From a virus: a DNA stretch of 47,654 nucleotides. This document shows positions 22,650 to 30,881 of this stretch, piece by piece. Under the pieces are notes generated by a model. It was not told the DNA's origin, ran no database searches, and saw nothing but the letters and a program-made list of their open reading frames with translations. Positions within the stretch are counted from its first letter, which is position 1. Each line of letters starts with the position of its first letter. Both the position numbers and the translations under genes were made by a program. The stretch spans positions 1 to 47,654 of IMG/VR virus record IMGVR_UViG_3300048925_000304, one strand, 5' to 3'.

Positions 22650-23014
22650 GGACGCCACGCCTTCACGACAGCGGTCTCGGGGAGCCTGAGGAAGGTAAGC
22701 CCGCGATCCGCGCGCAGCGCCCAGCGCTCGCCGGTATAGATCGCGCCCGCTTCCATGCCGGCACGGCGGACCACGCCGATATCGCCGGCGCGCAGGTTGT
22801 CGGCGAAGGGCAGGGCGTCGCCGATCCCGCGCCACCACAGCCGCAGAAGCCCGCGCCGGGCGATGCGCTCGCACCGACGCGCGTCGGTGATCCAGCGCCA
22901 GTTCCGGGCGAAGTCGGGATGCCCGCGTGCGATGCACCAGTCCGCCGGGAAGGTGGAGCAGTTCCACGGCCCGGAAGCGGACAGTTCCCGCTCGAGGAAG
23001 TCGGCGAGGATCAT
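22646..23014 (-). CDS. DUF6950-like tail assembly protein
   Basis: 122 residues, ATG overlapping the upstream stop. LADFLERELSASGPWNCSTF followed by PADWCIARGHPDFAR fits the DUF6950 pattern (FL..E...W...DCxxF.ADW). This family replaces the NlpC/P60 tail peptidase in many alphaproteobacterial phages. The Cys (C19) is retained, but a full peptidase triad is not evident. Confidence 0.65.
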   Translation of the reverse strand: MILADFLERELSASGPWNCSTFPADWCIARGHPDFARNWRWITDARRCERIARRGLLRLWWRGIGDALPFADNLRAGDIGVVRRAGMEAGAIYTGERWALRADRGLTFLRLPETAVVKAWRP

Positions 23015-23571
23015 GCGCTCGGCCCGAACCGGCGGCGCGCGCCCTGGCTGAGAAGCGCGACATGGCTGCAGATCGTGTCGGTGGGCGAGCGACGGCGCTG
23101 GTCCTGGTCGGTGTAGTAGGCGGGCTGAGGATCGGACCGGAACGTGTCGGCGCTGCGGACCGAGAGCTTGATCGTGCGCTGCTTGCCGCTGTCTGTGCTG
23201 GTGCCGGCGACGACCATGATGTCGGCATGGCCGCGCCAGACCCATTCCGGTGCGCCGAGGTTCTGCCAATTGCTGTCGAGCGACTGCTCGCCGATCAGGA
23301 CGAGCGCATCCTTGACGCTCTCGGCATCCTCCATGGCGAGGCGCAAGGTCTGACCCGAGACACCGCCAAGGGTGAAGTCGAGCCGGTCAGCAGTGCCGTT
23401 GATCAGGGTGCGGAGCGCCGGGACATCGAGGAGAGCGCCGAGACCGAGGTACCGCGCGCCGGAGGGGTCGACGGCATCGGCGGTGACATCGAGATCGCCG
23501 TGACCGGACCAGAACCGCGCGATGGGGTCGGCGGCGAGCCGGAACAGGATCGATCGCCGATAGGTGGCCAT
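23011..23571 (-). CDS. Tail tip assembly protein
   Basis: 186 residues. MATYRRSILFRLAADPIARF ... ARYLGLGALLDVPALRTLIN ... CSHVALLSQGARRRFGPSA. Position directly after the tape measure suggests a distal tail or hub adaptor, comparable to the GTA gp12-gp13 position. No Shine-Dalgarno; the ATG is 8 nt past the -10-like box of late-promoter copy B. Confidence 0.62.
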   Translation of the reverse strand: MATYRRSILFRLAADPIARFWSGHGDLDVTADAVDPSGARYLGLGALLDVPALRTLINGTADRLDFTLGGVSGQTLRLAMEDAESVKDALVLIGEQSLDSNWQNLGAPEWVWRGHADIMVVAGTSTDSGKQRTIKLSVRSADTFRSDPQPAYYTDQDQRRRSPTDTICSHVALLSQGARRRFGPSA

Positions 23572-23579
23572 GGGGCATG

Positions 23580-23616
23580 GCTAGGGCGGCAGGGCGGCGC
23601 CGATTACCTCCGTCAG
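23580..23616 (-). promoter_or_regulatory. Late-promoter motif, copy B
   Basis: Minus strand: CTGACGGAGGTAAT, 17 bp, CCTAGC, then 8 nt to the ATG at 23571. The TGA of the motif is the tape-measure stop codon. Confidence 0.68.
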
Positions 23617-26339
23617 CGGTACGTGCCACGCCGCTGGAAGCCCGGACCGGATTCCAGCACGGCCTTGCGCGCGCCAGCGTCGGCGATGAGCGGCGCGGCC
23701 TGGGCGATGGACTCGCGGTTCCGGCGATCCACCTCGGCCATCAGTTCGCGCGTCGTGATCGCGTTCTTGAAGACGGTCTGCGGCGCGTGGATGATCGTGA
23801 CCCCGCCGCGCGGGGCCACGGCTGCGGTCTGGCCAAGGGGGATGATGGTGCCGCCCTGCGATCCCATGCGGAGAAGCTCCATGCCGCCCCGGTTCTCATT
23901 GACCCGTACTGTCTGGCCAGGGCCAACATAGCCACCGCTGGCACGCCCGAAGAGCTTCTTGATGAAGCCTCCCCCTCCGCCCGAACCGCCGGCGGCCGCC
24001 CCGAATAGCTCATCCGCCAGCGGCCCAATAATCTGGCGCTCAATACCGATCCGGATCAGTTCGCCGACGAGGTCCCCCAAAGCCCCCTTCAGGCCGAGAG
24101 CCTTCTTCGTTGCGTTGGTCAACTCGTCACTGAGCTTGCGGAGCCCGTCGACTTCGATGTCTTCGATCTGGTCGTTGATGTCGCGGAAGATCTCCCGCCG
24201 GTAGGCCTGGCCGGGGCTCTCGAACTGACGATCCAGGCCGGCACGCTCCGCATCCTGCTTCCTCGCCAGTGCTGCCCGGGCTGCGGTCGCGTCCGCAATC
24301 TCACCGGCGGCGATAGCGGTTTCGAGGCGGGAGGTTTCCTCCTGCTGGGATAGGTCGAGAATGCGCCGCTCAAGTGCGAGGCGGGTTCGGCGATCGTCAA
24401 CCAGCGCAGCCTCGGCCTCGAGCGCCTCGCGCTGCAGCTGGAGTGCGCGTTCGGCCTGGTCGCGCTGGGCCCGCTCCAATTCGCGATTGATGGTGATGCC
24501 CTGAGGGCTCGCACTCGTCAGGTTACCATTGGAATCGCGCCCATAGATCGCGTTGACCGCGGCGCGGAGGCGAGCCTTCTGGGCATCGCTGTAATCCTTG
24601 GCGGCGTTGATCTCGGCGATCCGGTTCTTGTATTCCAGCTCATAGAGCGCGCCCTGCAGTTCGGCGCGCTTTTCAGCATCGGTCGTAATATCGAGCTGCG
24701 CGCGAATCTGCTCTTCGCCAAGCTGACCGAGCTTGTCGGCTACCTCGGCTGCGATCTCTGCCGGGCTGCGCCCATGCCGACCCTTCTTCTTTTTGCCGTC
24801 GTCCGCGATGCTGCTGAGCGCGGATTCCGGTGCGGAAAGGTTAGCCTGCTGCTGGGCAAGCGCGGCCATCAACGTGCCGACAGCCTGCTCTTGCGCTCGG
24901 ATGCTCTCCTGAACCTGTTCGAAGCGCTGGTTGGCAGAGCGGTCTCTAGCGCTGCCCACGGTGCCGGTATTGAATGCGCCAGAGAGTGCGTCCTCCCGAT
25001 TCGCAGCAGCCTTTGCGCTTGCGTATTCGGCGGTGGCGAGGAGAAGCGAGGCCTGCGCGCTGGCCAGCTTTTGCTTGGTGTTCTCGAATTCGGCCTTGGC
25101 AGCTTTTAGCGCTTCAGCTCGAGCCTTGCCGTGCGCGTTCGCTAGTTTGTCGATCGCATCCGTCGCACGCTTGCTCGTGTCGCCAACGATCTCCTGCGCC
25201 TTGGCGTTGATCCGAGCCGCCTGCGCGGCCTCACCTGTCCGGGTCGTCAGAACACCGATACCGATCGCGAGGGCAGCAACCGCTATCCCAACCGGGCCAC
25301 CGAATGCGGCCAGAAGTGAGGTACCCGCCAACCGCGCCGCGACGCCAAGTGTCCCCAGCGCCGTCGTTACGCCAGCAGTTGCTGCGGCGGTCGCAATCGC
25401 GGCGACAGTGGAGGCGGCGAGACCGGCGACAAAGCGACCGAGGAGTATCGCCGCAACTACGGCTAGCGCGTCCACGATGGTATCAAGGTTGCCGGCGAGC
25501 AAATCCATTCCACCGGCGATGGCCTGCGTCACGCCGTTCGCTTCGGCAGATTGCCCGATATAGACGGTGAGAGCGTTGGTGAGCTTTGTGAAGGCACCGG
25601 AGAGCGTCAGAGTGGCCTCGGACGCCTGCTCTATAACCTGGGGGGCCCCCTTGAGGAGTGCGTCCACAAACTCCTTGGTGGTGACGTTCGACTTCTTCAC
25701 GTCTGCGGTGAGCTTGGCTACTGACCCAGCCCACTTATCCGAGCCAGAAGCTACCGCTTGCAGCAGCGGGCGCAGTGCGTCGATCAGGCTGTTGTATTCC
25801 TCGGCCTGGATCTTCGAGCCGCCTAGGGCTTGCGAAAGCTGGAGTAAGGCGCCGGAGGCGGATTCAGCGGTCGCGCCGGTTATCTTGAGTGCGGCGGCGG
25901 TCGCCTCCGTAATCGTGGCTTGCTGCTGTTGATTGAGCCCAAGCTCCTTGGCGGCCGCTGCGCTCCGACCATAGAGAGTGCCGATCGCCTCTAGCTCAAC
26001 GCCATATTTTTGCGCGATGCCGAACAGTCGCTCCTGCACCAAAGCGAGGCGCTCGCCCTCGATGCCCGCTACGCGCAACTGGTTCTGGAACCTCGTATAA
26101 CTGTCGATGATACCGGCAAGCTGCTGCGTGGAAATTGCTCCGGCCAGAGAGCCTGCGAGGCCCCGTAGGGTGCCGCTGATCCGCCCCGACGATGCCTTGA
26201 TCTGGCGCTCAAGGTCGAGAATTGCGCGCTCTTGACGTGCGAAGTTCGACGTAGCCAGCGCAGTCGAGTTCTTTAGCTCGACCTTATAGGCGTTCATCTG
26301 CGCGCGGATTTCGAGGATAACGGGATCGATCTCGGCCAC
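23613..26339 (-). CDS. Tape measure protein
   Basis: 908 residues. Sets tail length and probably helps DNA exit. N-terminal helical region (EIRAQMNAYKVELKNSTALA), a conserved tape-measure block (~60-230: YTRFQNQLRVAGIEGERLAL ... LSQALGGSKIQAEEYNSLID), Ala/Gly-rich hydrophobic segments (~270-370: LLGRFVAGLAASTVAAIATA), then long coiled coils (~380-760). The GTG at 26339 has GAGG upstream; an in-frame TTG at 26351 is the alternative. Plus-strand morons separate it from the chaperone gene. Late-promoter copy C lies upstream. Confidence 0.9.
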   Translation of the reverse strand: MAEIDPVILEIRAQMNAYKVELKNSTALATSNFARQERAILDLERQIKASSGRISGTLRGLAGSLAGAISTQQLAGIIDSYTRFQNQLRVAGIEGERLALVQERLFGIAQKYGVELEAIGTLYGRSAAAAKELGLNQQQQATITEATAAALKITGATAESASGALLQLSQALGGSKIQAEEYNSLIDALRPLLQAVASGSDKWAGSVAKLTADVKKSNVTTKEFVDALLKGAPQVIEQASEATLTLSGAFTKLTNALTVYIGQSAEANGVTQAIAGGMDLLAGNLDTIVDALAVVAAILLGRFVAGLAASTVAAIATAAATAGVTTALGTLGVAARLAGTSLLAAFGGPVGIAVAALAIGIGVLTTRTGEAAQAARINAKAQEIVGDTSKRATDAIDKLANAHGKARAEALKAAKAEFENTKQKLASAQASLLLATAEYASAKAAANREDALSGAFNTGTVGSARDRSANQRFEQVQESIRAQEQAVGTLMAALAQQQANLSAPESALSSIADDGKKKKGRHGRSPAEIAAEVADKLGQLGEEQIRAQLDITTDAEKRAELQGALYELEYKNRIAEINAAKDYSDAQKARLRAAVNAIYGRDSNGNLTSASPQGITINRELERAQRDQAERALQLQREALEAEAALVDDRRTRLALERRILDLSQQEETSRLETAIAAGEIADATAARAALARKQDAERAGLDRQFESPGQAYRREIFRDINDQIEDIEVDGLRKLSDELTNATKKALGLKGALGDLVGELIRIGIERQIIGPLADELFGAAAGGSGGGGGFIKKLFGRASGGYVGPGQTVRVNENRGGMELLRMGSQGGTIIPLGQTAAVAPRGGVTIIHAPQTVFKNAITTRELMAEVDRRNRESIAQAAPLIADAGARKAVLESGPGFQRRGTYR

Positions 26340-26366
26340 GGCGCGCCTCAAGGTTGCGCGCCGGGG

Positions 26367-26403
26367 ATAGCGTGTGGCAGCATGGCCTGATTACCTCCGT
26401 CAA
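26367..26403 (-). promoter_or_regulatory. Late-promoter motif, copy C
   Basis: Minus strand: TTGACGGAGGTAAT, 17 bp, CGCTAT, upstream of the tape measure. The TA is shifted one base from the other copies, and the leader is longer (27 nt to GTG 26339). On its far side lies the plus-strand moron pair. Confidence 0.6.
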
Positions 26404-26413
26404 AGGAAAGCCC

Positions 26414-26842
26414 GTGCTGCGTCGCCTGATCTTGCCGATCACAGTGCTTGCACTTACCCCGGGATGCGACCGAGGGCGCACGCAAGCCGAGGAGGCCGTA
26501 AAGCGCCTACTCATCGACCCCGGGTCAGCCCAATTCCGCGATGTGGTGTCATACCCCAATGGTGCCGCAGAGCGGTATTGCGGCGAGGTGAATGCCAAGA
26601 ACCGAATGGGCGGGTATGTCGGTTTCACCAAATTCTATGTCGACATGAATGGCCCCGTCGTTGTGCTGGACCCTGGCAAGGTCGAACTGACCGTGGATAG
26701 CGCCGGGTCGGTGCGTGCGTGGGCCGATGGCCAGAATTTCCAGGTGGCCTACACGGCCATGTGTTCCAACATGGGGACGATCCAAGCGGAGGATCTGGCC
26801 AGGCCTGCCTTCAATTTGGCGGAGCAGCCCGCTGGCAAGTGA
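26414..26842 (+). CDS. Moron: predicted lipoprotein
   Basis: 142 residues on the strand opposite to the tail operon. Begins MLRRLILPITVLALTPGC, a signal peptide with lipobox-like TPGC (lipidation near C18). The mature part has PGSAQFRDVVSYPNGAAERY and CGEVNAKNRMGGYVGFTKFY, like small secreted bacterial proteins of unknown role. AAAGGAAAG lies just upstream of the GTG. Such lysogeny-expressed envelope proteins often block superinfection; that is inference. Confidence 0.7.
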   Translation: MLRRLILPITVLALTPGCDRGRTQAEEAVKRLLIDPGSAQFRDVVSYPNGAAERYCGEVNAKNRMGGYVGFTKFYVDMNGPVVVLDPGKVELTVDSAGSVRAWADGQNFQVAYTAMCSNMGTIQAEDLARPAFNLAEQPAGK

Positions 26843-26872
26843 CACAACTAGGCGCATAACTGGAGCGATCGA

Positions 26873-27157
26873 GTGACCTTTATCAAGCAGATCAACGGAA
26901 GCGGCACCCTGGTCGTGGCAGGCGTCGAGTACGGGCCAGCTGATTATCTGCTCGATGCGTACCAGAATGCGAGGATGACGTGGGCAGATGGGGTCCTGAA
27001 TGCTGATCCAGCTGGGTTCGCGGTCGCTATGGACGGGATGTGCATGGCTTCGGTGCGGCTCGGTTCGGGAGCCATCGTCGAGTTCGCCATAACCCATTGG
27101 ACAACTGGCACCGACCAAGCGCAGGTGAAGGCATCAGGGTCGGTGCCAGGGCTTTAA
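26873..27157 (+). CDS. Moron: hypothetical protein
   Basis: 94 residues, GTG preceded by GGAG. FIKQINGSGTLVVAGVEYGP begins a small beta-type fold; MCMASVRLGSGAIVEFAITH follows. No family recognised. It ends tail-to-tail with the chaperone GT frame, stops overlapping at 27154-27157, and probably shares a transcript with the upstream lipoprotein. Confidence 0.6.
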   Translation: MTFIKQINGSGTLVVAGVEYGPADYLLDAYQNARMTWADGVLNADPAGFAVAMDGMCMASVRLGSGAIVEFAITHWTTGTDQAQVKASGSVPGL

Positions 27158-27788
27158 TTCGCCCGCGCGGCCTTGAACCGCTTCAGCCGGTCCATATCGG
27201 CGGGCGGTTTCCCTCCCTCAAGCGCGGAATTGTGGGCCTCGAGCGCCTCGCAATACTCGCCGAGCGATACGCGCTCCCAGTCCAGCCCGAGCTGACCGCA
27301 GTTGGCTAGGAGGACGCCTCGGGCGAATCCGTCAAGCTTTCGCCCGGCGCGGGTTCCTTTTTTTTTACGTCGATGCCGACGATCATCGCATTGAGCCCAG
27401 CCCAGGCGAGATATTGCCCCTCGATCAGGGGCCGATACGGATAGAGATAGTCATCGCAGAGCTGCGCCGCTCGCTGCGGCCCCACCGGCGTCTCGACGCC
27501 GGCGACGACGCCCGAATTCCCGGCGATCAGCAGCAACCTGACGGTGTGGTAGATGTCCATCGGCCGCGCGATTCCGCCGCCAAAGTATGCGGCTTGCCCA
27601 GCTTCCTCGTTGAAGCCGAGCCCGGCCTCGCATTCGGCATGGATCTGGTAGATGCTCTTGGGCGTCACATTGCCCTGGGCATCCTTGTGGCCGCAGGCGC
27701 GCTCCAGCTCCACGATCTGCTTCAGCGACAGCGCGCCCAGCTTGTAGGTGCCGTCGCCGAATTTGACGGGCTCCAGACTGGTCTGCAT
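27154..27788 (-). CDS. Tail assembly chaperone, -1 frameshift product (GT-like)
   Basis: A -1 shift at AAAAAAG (27357-27363) would carry ribosomes past the zero-frame TAG at 27306 into a frame open to TAA at 27154. The added ~70 residues (KLDGFARGVLLANCGQLGLD, ADMDRLKRFKAARAN) are coherent and include the conserved-looking WERVSLGEYCEALEAHN, so this frame is used. This is the lambda G/GT arrangement: the extended form recruits tape measure and major tail protein. Confidence 0.78.
27306..27788 (-). CDS. Tail assembly chaperone (G-like, GTA gp10-like)
   Basis: 160 residues, zero-frame product. LEPVKFGDGTYKLGALSLKQ and IVELERACGHKDAQGNVTP match tail chaperones of alphaproteobacterial phages. 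It precedes the tape-measure gene in transcription order. The ATG overlaps the upstream stop. It is the source frame for the -1 slippery sequence near its 3' end. Confidence 0.8.
   Translation of the reverse strand: MQTSLEPVKFGDGTYKLGALSLKQIVELERACGHKDAQGNVTPKSIYQIHAECEAGLGFNEEAGQAAYFGGGIARPMDIYHTVRLLLIAGNSGVVAGVETPVGPQRAAQLCDDYLYPYRPLIEGQYLAWAGLNAMIVGIDVKKKEPAPGESLTDSPEASS
27357..27366 (-). promoter_or_regulatory. Slippery site for -1 frameshifting
   Basis: Nine As followed by G on the minus strand. Read in the zero frame as GTA AAA AAA AAG, this contains A AAA AAG, the most efficient bacterial -1 heptamer. It is correctly phased for both chaperone frames. Confidence 0.8.
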
Positions 27789-28303
27789 CAGGCCGCCACG
27801 GTGCGGCCGACGATCACCACGTCGTACAGGACCGCCGAGCCAGCGCCGGAGTTCGCGACGTTGATCAGATCGCCAGTGCCCGCGGTGACAGGCCAGCCGG
27901 CCTGGGAAACGAACACCGCCCACTCGCCCGGCTTGATCGACACGCCGTCGCCGGCGGCGAGGAAGGGGCCGGTGAAACCGTTCGACGCCGCGGCCTTGAC
28001 CTGCAAGTTGTTGACGTTCGTGGAGCGCGCGCGGAAGAACAGCAGCACGATTTCGGCGGCGGCGATCGTCGCGCCGAAGGCATCGCTGAGCGAGCCCGCG
28101 AGATCGAGGTCGGCGTTTGCCGACGCGGCCAGCGACCGCCCCGCGTCCTGAAACAGGATATCCGCCTTGTTGGTCGCGTCGGTTCCAGCGACGAGCGTGA
28201 GCAACTCGTCGATCGACACCGACAGCTTGGGGGTGCCGACCTCGGTGCTGCCGACCTGGGTCAAATTTGCCGAGAAGCGGATATCGCCACGAACGCCAGC
28301 CAT
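27788..28303 (-). CDS. Tail-associated protein
   Basis: 171 residues. VRGDIRFSANLTQVGSTEVG ... KADILFQDAGRSLAASANAD ... GEWAVFVSQAGWPVTAGTG: a beta-rich structural type with small-residue bias. Between major tail protein and chaperone, so probably a minor tail or tail-decoration protein. No family recognised. Confidence 0.6.
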   Translation of the reverse strand: MAGVRGDIRFSANLTQVGSTEVGTPKLSVSIDELLTLVAGTDATNKADILFQDAGRSLAASANADLDLAGSLSDAFGATIAAAEIVLLFFRARSTNVNNLQVKAAASNGFTGPFLAAGDGVSIKPGEWAVFVSQAGWPVTAGTGDLINVANSGAGSAVLYDVVIVGRTVAA

Positions 28304-28305
28304 CG

Positions 28306-28752
28306 TCAGGCCTCCGGGGTCCAGGCGAGTTCGCCTTCGCCCTCGAGCGTGATCTCGCCGGTCGAGTCGCCTTCTCGGTCGGTCGAGATGTTGCGGGCAG
28401 TCATGACGGCCTGCCCGGCATAGGTGCCGAGCAGTTCACCGCCGTCGGTGCTGTCGTCGCGGAAGACGGGGATTTGATAGTTGACATGCTTGCCGAGGGC
28501 GGCGCGGAGGGTGGCGATCTGGTCCTTGTCGATCAGGCCAGAGCCGGTGACATCCCAGGCGGTGCCGAGAACGCGCGAGTAGCGCGCCGCGGGCTTGTTC
28601 GGCTTAGCGCAATCACGCTTGCGGCGCGTCTGGGTATCCGCGGTTTCGTTGATGCTCACCTGGGTAAGGTCGCAGATGACCGTGAACACTTCGGGGTCGG
28701 CGCCGTCGCCGATCTTGATCTGTGCGAAATCGAATTCGACCGGGACGGACAT
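28306..28752 (-). CDS. Major tail protein
   Basis: 148 residues. MSVPVEFDFAQIKIGDGADP ... FTVICDLTQVSINETADTQT ... GEITLEGEGELAWTPEA fits GTA/TP901-1-type major tail (tube) proteins: short, beta-rich, with the first strand then a long loop. Position between neck and chaperone genes is right. It has a proper ribosome site (GGAGCTAGAGG), unlike most genes behind the late motif. Confidence 0.75.
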   Translation of the reverse strand: MSVPVEFDFAQIKIGDGADPEVFTVICDLTQVSINETADTQTRRKRDCAKPNKPAARYSRVLGTAWDVTGSGLIDKDQIATLRAALGKHVNYQIPVFRDDSTDGGELLGTYAGQAVMTARNISTDREGDSTGEITLEGEGELAWTPEA

Positions 28753-28780
28753 GCCTCTAGCTCCGCTGTTTGGCGGGGAA

Positions 28781-28817
28781 GCTAGGGGTGGTCAGTGTCC
28801 CGGGTTACCTCCGTCAG
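28781..28817 (-). promoter_or_regulatory. Late-promoter motif, copy D
   Basis: Minus strand: CTGACGGAGGTAAC, 17 bp, CCTAGC, then 28 nt with a Shine-Dalgarno to the major tail protein ATG at 28752. The motif lies inside the 3' end of the preceding coding sequence, in a frame where its TGA is not the stop. Conservation is therefore not a by-product of stop codons. Confidence 0.68.
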
Positions 28818-29226
28818 GCTCCAATAGGGAAATTGCGACCGCCCCGATTTTTTTGCCTTCGCTTGCACCGCGATGGTTGCGATGTAGCCTAGCTAGTGCG
28901 AGCCCGTCATGGTCGTTATAGCGGACGACGACGGCATCAATTCTCGCTCGACGCAGCGGCATGAGTGCATAATTGACGACCCCCGAGGCGGACCCGGTCA
29001 CTTCCTCGGCGCGATGAATATTCCCGCTCTGGCGGTATGTCGTCACCCGATATCTACCGGCAGCATTCATCTTCGCGATCTCTATTACCTTGTCGATAAG
29101 GATGACCTCCGTGTCGTCCGGGTCGGAAAGGCGTCGCTCTTTAACACTATGGGCCAATATTAGGATGGCGGCCAGAATCAGAAAGACGATTGCTCCCCCG
29201 ATCGCATTTGCGGCCTCAAGACTCAT
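28792..29226 (-). CDS. Single-pass membrane protein
   Basis: 144 residues. N-terminal transmembrane helix (AIGGAIVFLILAAILILAHS), then a cytoplasmic alpha/beta part (VILIDKVIEIAKMNAAGRYR, GVVNYALMPLRRARIDAVVV). Unusual inside a neck-tail block, so possibly a same-strand moron. Its last codons contain late-promoter copy D. Confidence 0.55.
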   Translation of the reverse strand: MSLEAANAIGGAIVFLILAAILILAHSVKERRLSDPDDTEVILIDKVIEIAKMNAAGRYRVTTYRQSGNIHRAEEVTGSASGVVNYALMPLRRARIDAVVVRYNDHDGLALARLHRNHRGASEGKKIGAVAISLLEPDGGNPGH

Positions 29227-29440
29227 CGGGAACTAGGCGCATATGCTTCCGCCGCCGCTCCGCTTCCCACTCGGACTGGGTCGGGGCGAGTGCCTGGAGA
29301 TAGGTCATACGGCACGCGTGGGCCTCGCCGGATTCGCTGACTGCTTCAAGCTGCTCGGCGATCGTGTCGATATCGTCCGCGCTCAGCGTGCCGATGCGCA
29401 CCAGATGCTCGAGCAGCGCGAGAGTGAGGGGGGATGGCAC
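29216..29440 (-). CDS. Hypothetical small protein
   Basis: 74 residues from GTG; helical (LTLALLEHLVRIGTLSADDI, CRMTYLQALAPTQSEWEAER). Overlaps the membrane-protein start by 11 bases. Function unknown. Confidence 0.55.
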   Translation of the reverse strand: MPSPLTLALLEHLVRIGTLSADDIDTIAEQLEAVSESGEAHACRMTYLQALAPTQSEWEAERRRKHMRLVPDES

Positions 29441-29464
29441 ATCGACATCATGCCACAGCCCGCG

Positions 29465-29905
29465 TCACCCCGCCATAAGGCGCGCGCGGAATTCGATATT
29501 AGCCTCCAACGCGTCCTGCTCCCCATCCACCATACGGCGGATATCGTTGATCAGGACCAGCTTGGCGTTGCCGCCCGGGATGGGCAGGCGGGCGCGGTAC
29601 AGGCTATCGACGATAACGGACACGCAACGGCCCATGTGGTCGCGAGCAGTCTCTAGCACCGTGCCGGCGCCGTCCTGTCGTGCATCCGCTCGGACAAAGA
29701 TGGTGAAGCGGATATCGCGCCGCCTCCGATGCCCAGTCAGGGGCGCAGCAATAGAGGTGCCGGGTTTCGCAAAAGGCTTCGGCGGCGAGGGTGGCGCACC
29801 GTCATACGTATAAAGCTGCGCTGCGGGAATCACTGCCGTGACCGCTGCATCAGCCTTCAGATGCGTCAGGGCTGCCTTCTCCAACGCGACGACGGGATCG
29901 ACCAC
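29465..29905 (-). CDS. DUF3168-like tail terminator/completion protein
   Basis: 146 residues, GTG preceded by GGAG. DPVVALEKAALTHLKADAAV ... PGTSIAAPLTGHRRRRDIRF ... NIEFRARL follows the DUF3168 pattern of small tail-completion proteins. Position between HK97-gp10-type and major tail genes agrees. Confidence 0.7.
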   Translation of the reverse strand: MVDPVVALEKAALTHLKADAAVTAVIPAAQLYTYDGAPPSPPKPFAKPGTSIAAPLTGHRRRRDIRFTIFVRADARQDGAGTVLETARDHMGRCVSVIVDSLYRARLPIPGGNAKLVLINDIRRMVDGEQDALEANIEFRARLMAG

Positions 29906-30050
29906 CAGCTTTCTCCTTCAAGGAGCCCGCCGCGCGGGCGCCCGCTTCAACCTCATCTGCAACAGAATAGGATCTGCCCGCCCGATAGAACGTCGATGTC
30001 AGCGGGCCCACCGGATGTGAGTAATTCCGCACGAACGTGACGGTTTTCAT
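29850..30050 (-). CDS. Hypothetical small basic protein
   Basis: 66 residues; GGAGG upstream fixes the ATG at 30050. VTFVRNYSHPVGPLTSTFYR, then a basic, Ser/Gly-rich tail. It overlaps the next gene by 56 bases, an unusually long overlap here. No family recognised. Confidence 0.5.
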   Translation of the reverse strand: MKTVTFVRNYSHPVGPLTSTFYRAGRSYSVADEVEAGARAAGSLKEKAGGRSRRRVGEGSPDASEG

Positions 30051-30054
30051 GGTG

Positions 30055-30477
30055 TCATCCTCCATCACTGCTCCGGCTGCGTCGCACCGCGACCTTGACC
30101 GCCTGCACGACAAGATCACGCGCCTGTCCAATCATCTTGTCGCGAGCTGGGCGGAGGTAAGGCCGGGCAGCAACATTGCCCCAGTCGAATTCGATCATTG
30201 CGTGATCGGACCTGCTCTCTACGGCCGCAACAAGCGGCGCACGCTGCACCGTCTCGATCCGATTAGCCAGGTCATGCGTGTCCGCGTTCGGCGGCTCACC
30301 CGGCTTGGAAGGAATGTGTCCCTTGCCGCTGACGGCGCCAGCGGTAATGCTGATCTGAGCCTCAACCGCGATCGATTCTGCCGCGGCGAACACTGCCTTG
30401 CCGACGAGCAAGATCGGTCCGGCGCCGCTGAGCTTTCGCAGGCGCGCGAGGTGCGCCTTGTGGCCGCGCATTCCCAT
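30055..30477 (-). CDS. HK97 gp10-like neck protein
   Basis: 140 residues. KAVFAAAESIAVEAQISITA ... SGKGHIPSKPGEPPNADTHD ... IEFDWGNVAARPYLRPARDK: the PG.PPN.dTG-like motif and the PY.RPA end are typical of HK97 gp10 proteins, which act at the head-tail joint. Confidence 0.75.
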   Translation of the reverse strand: MGMRGHKAHLARLRKLSGAGPILLVGKAVFAAAESIAVEAQISITAGAVSGKGHIPSKPGEPPNADTHDLANRIETVQRAPLVAAVESRSDHAMIEFDWGNVAARPYLRPARDKMIGQARDLVVQAVKVAVRRSRSSDGG

Positions 30478-30881
30478 CAGGCCCGCCGACCCCGCCCATC
30501 ATAGGCAAACCCCATCACGTCCTTGGCATCGCTCTGAATCGACCAGGAGCCCTGATGCGGACCGCTCAGCACCTCGACGGTCGCCGCGGTGTCGACGGCG
30601 CGCCCGAGGCCGGGAGCGAGGATCAGCATGCGGACGTCCTTGTCCGTGTACCCCGCCTCGAGCCGCATCGCCTCGGTGCAGAGGTCGATCTGGACCGAGC
30701 AGTCATATTCCTCGGGCGTGCCGGGGGTGACGATGCTGCCGCCATCGTCCAGCACCGGCGTCCCGGGCCAGCGCAGCTTGCCGGGCCGGTACGGGCTGAT
30801 GCCCACCGGCAGCGCGGTCGCGATCTGGGCAAAGGCGGCTGCAAGATCAGCCACGGCATCCGACCAGGCGCGGCATGCCAT
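30477..30881 (-). CDS. Head-tail joining protein
   Basis: 134 residues. AVADLAAAFAQIATALPVGI ... VLDDGGSIVTPGTPEEYDCS ... GLGRAVDTAATVEVLSGPHQ ends with WSIQSDAKDVMGFAYDGRGR. Located between the DUF4054-like and gp10-like genes, the usual place of a head-closure (stopper) protein. A GTG at 30854 is an alternative start. Confidence 0.6.
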   Translation of the reverse strand: MACRAWSDAVADLAAAFAQIATALPVGISPYRPGKLRWPGTPVLDDGGSIVTPGTPEEYDCSVQIDLCTEAMRLEAGYTDKDVRMLILAPGLGRAVDTAATVEVLSGPHQGSWSIQSDAKDVMGFAYDGRGRRA

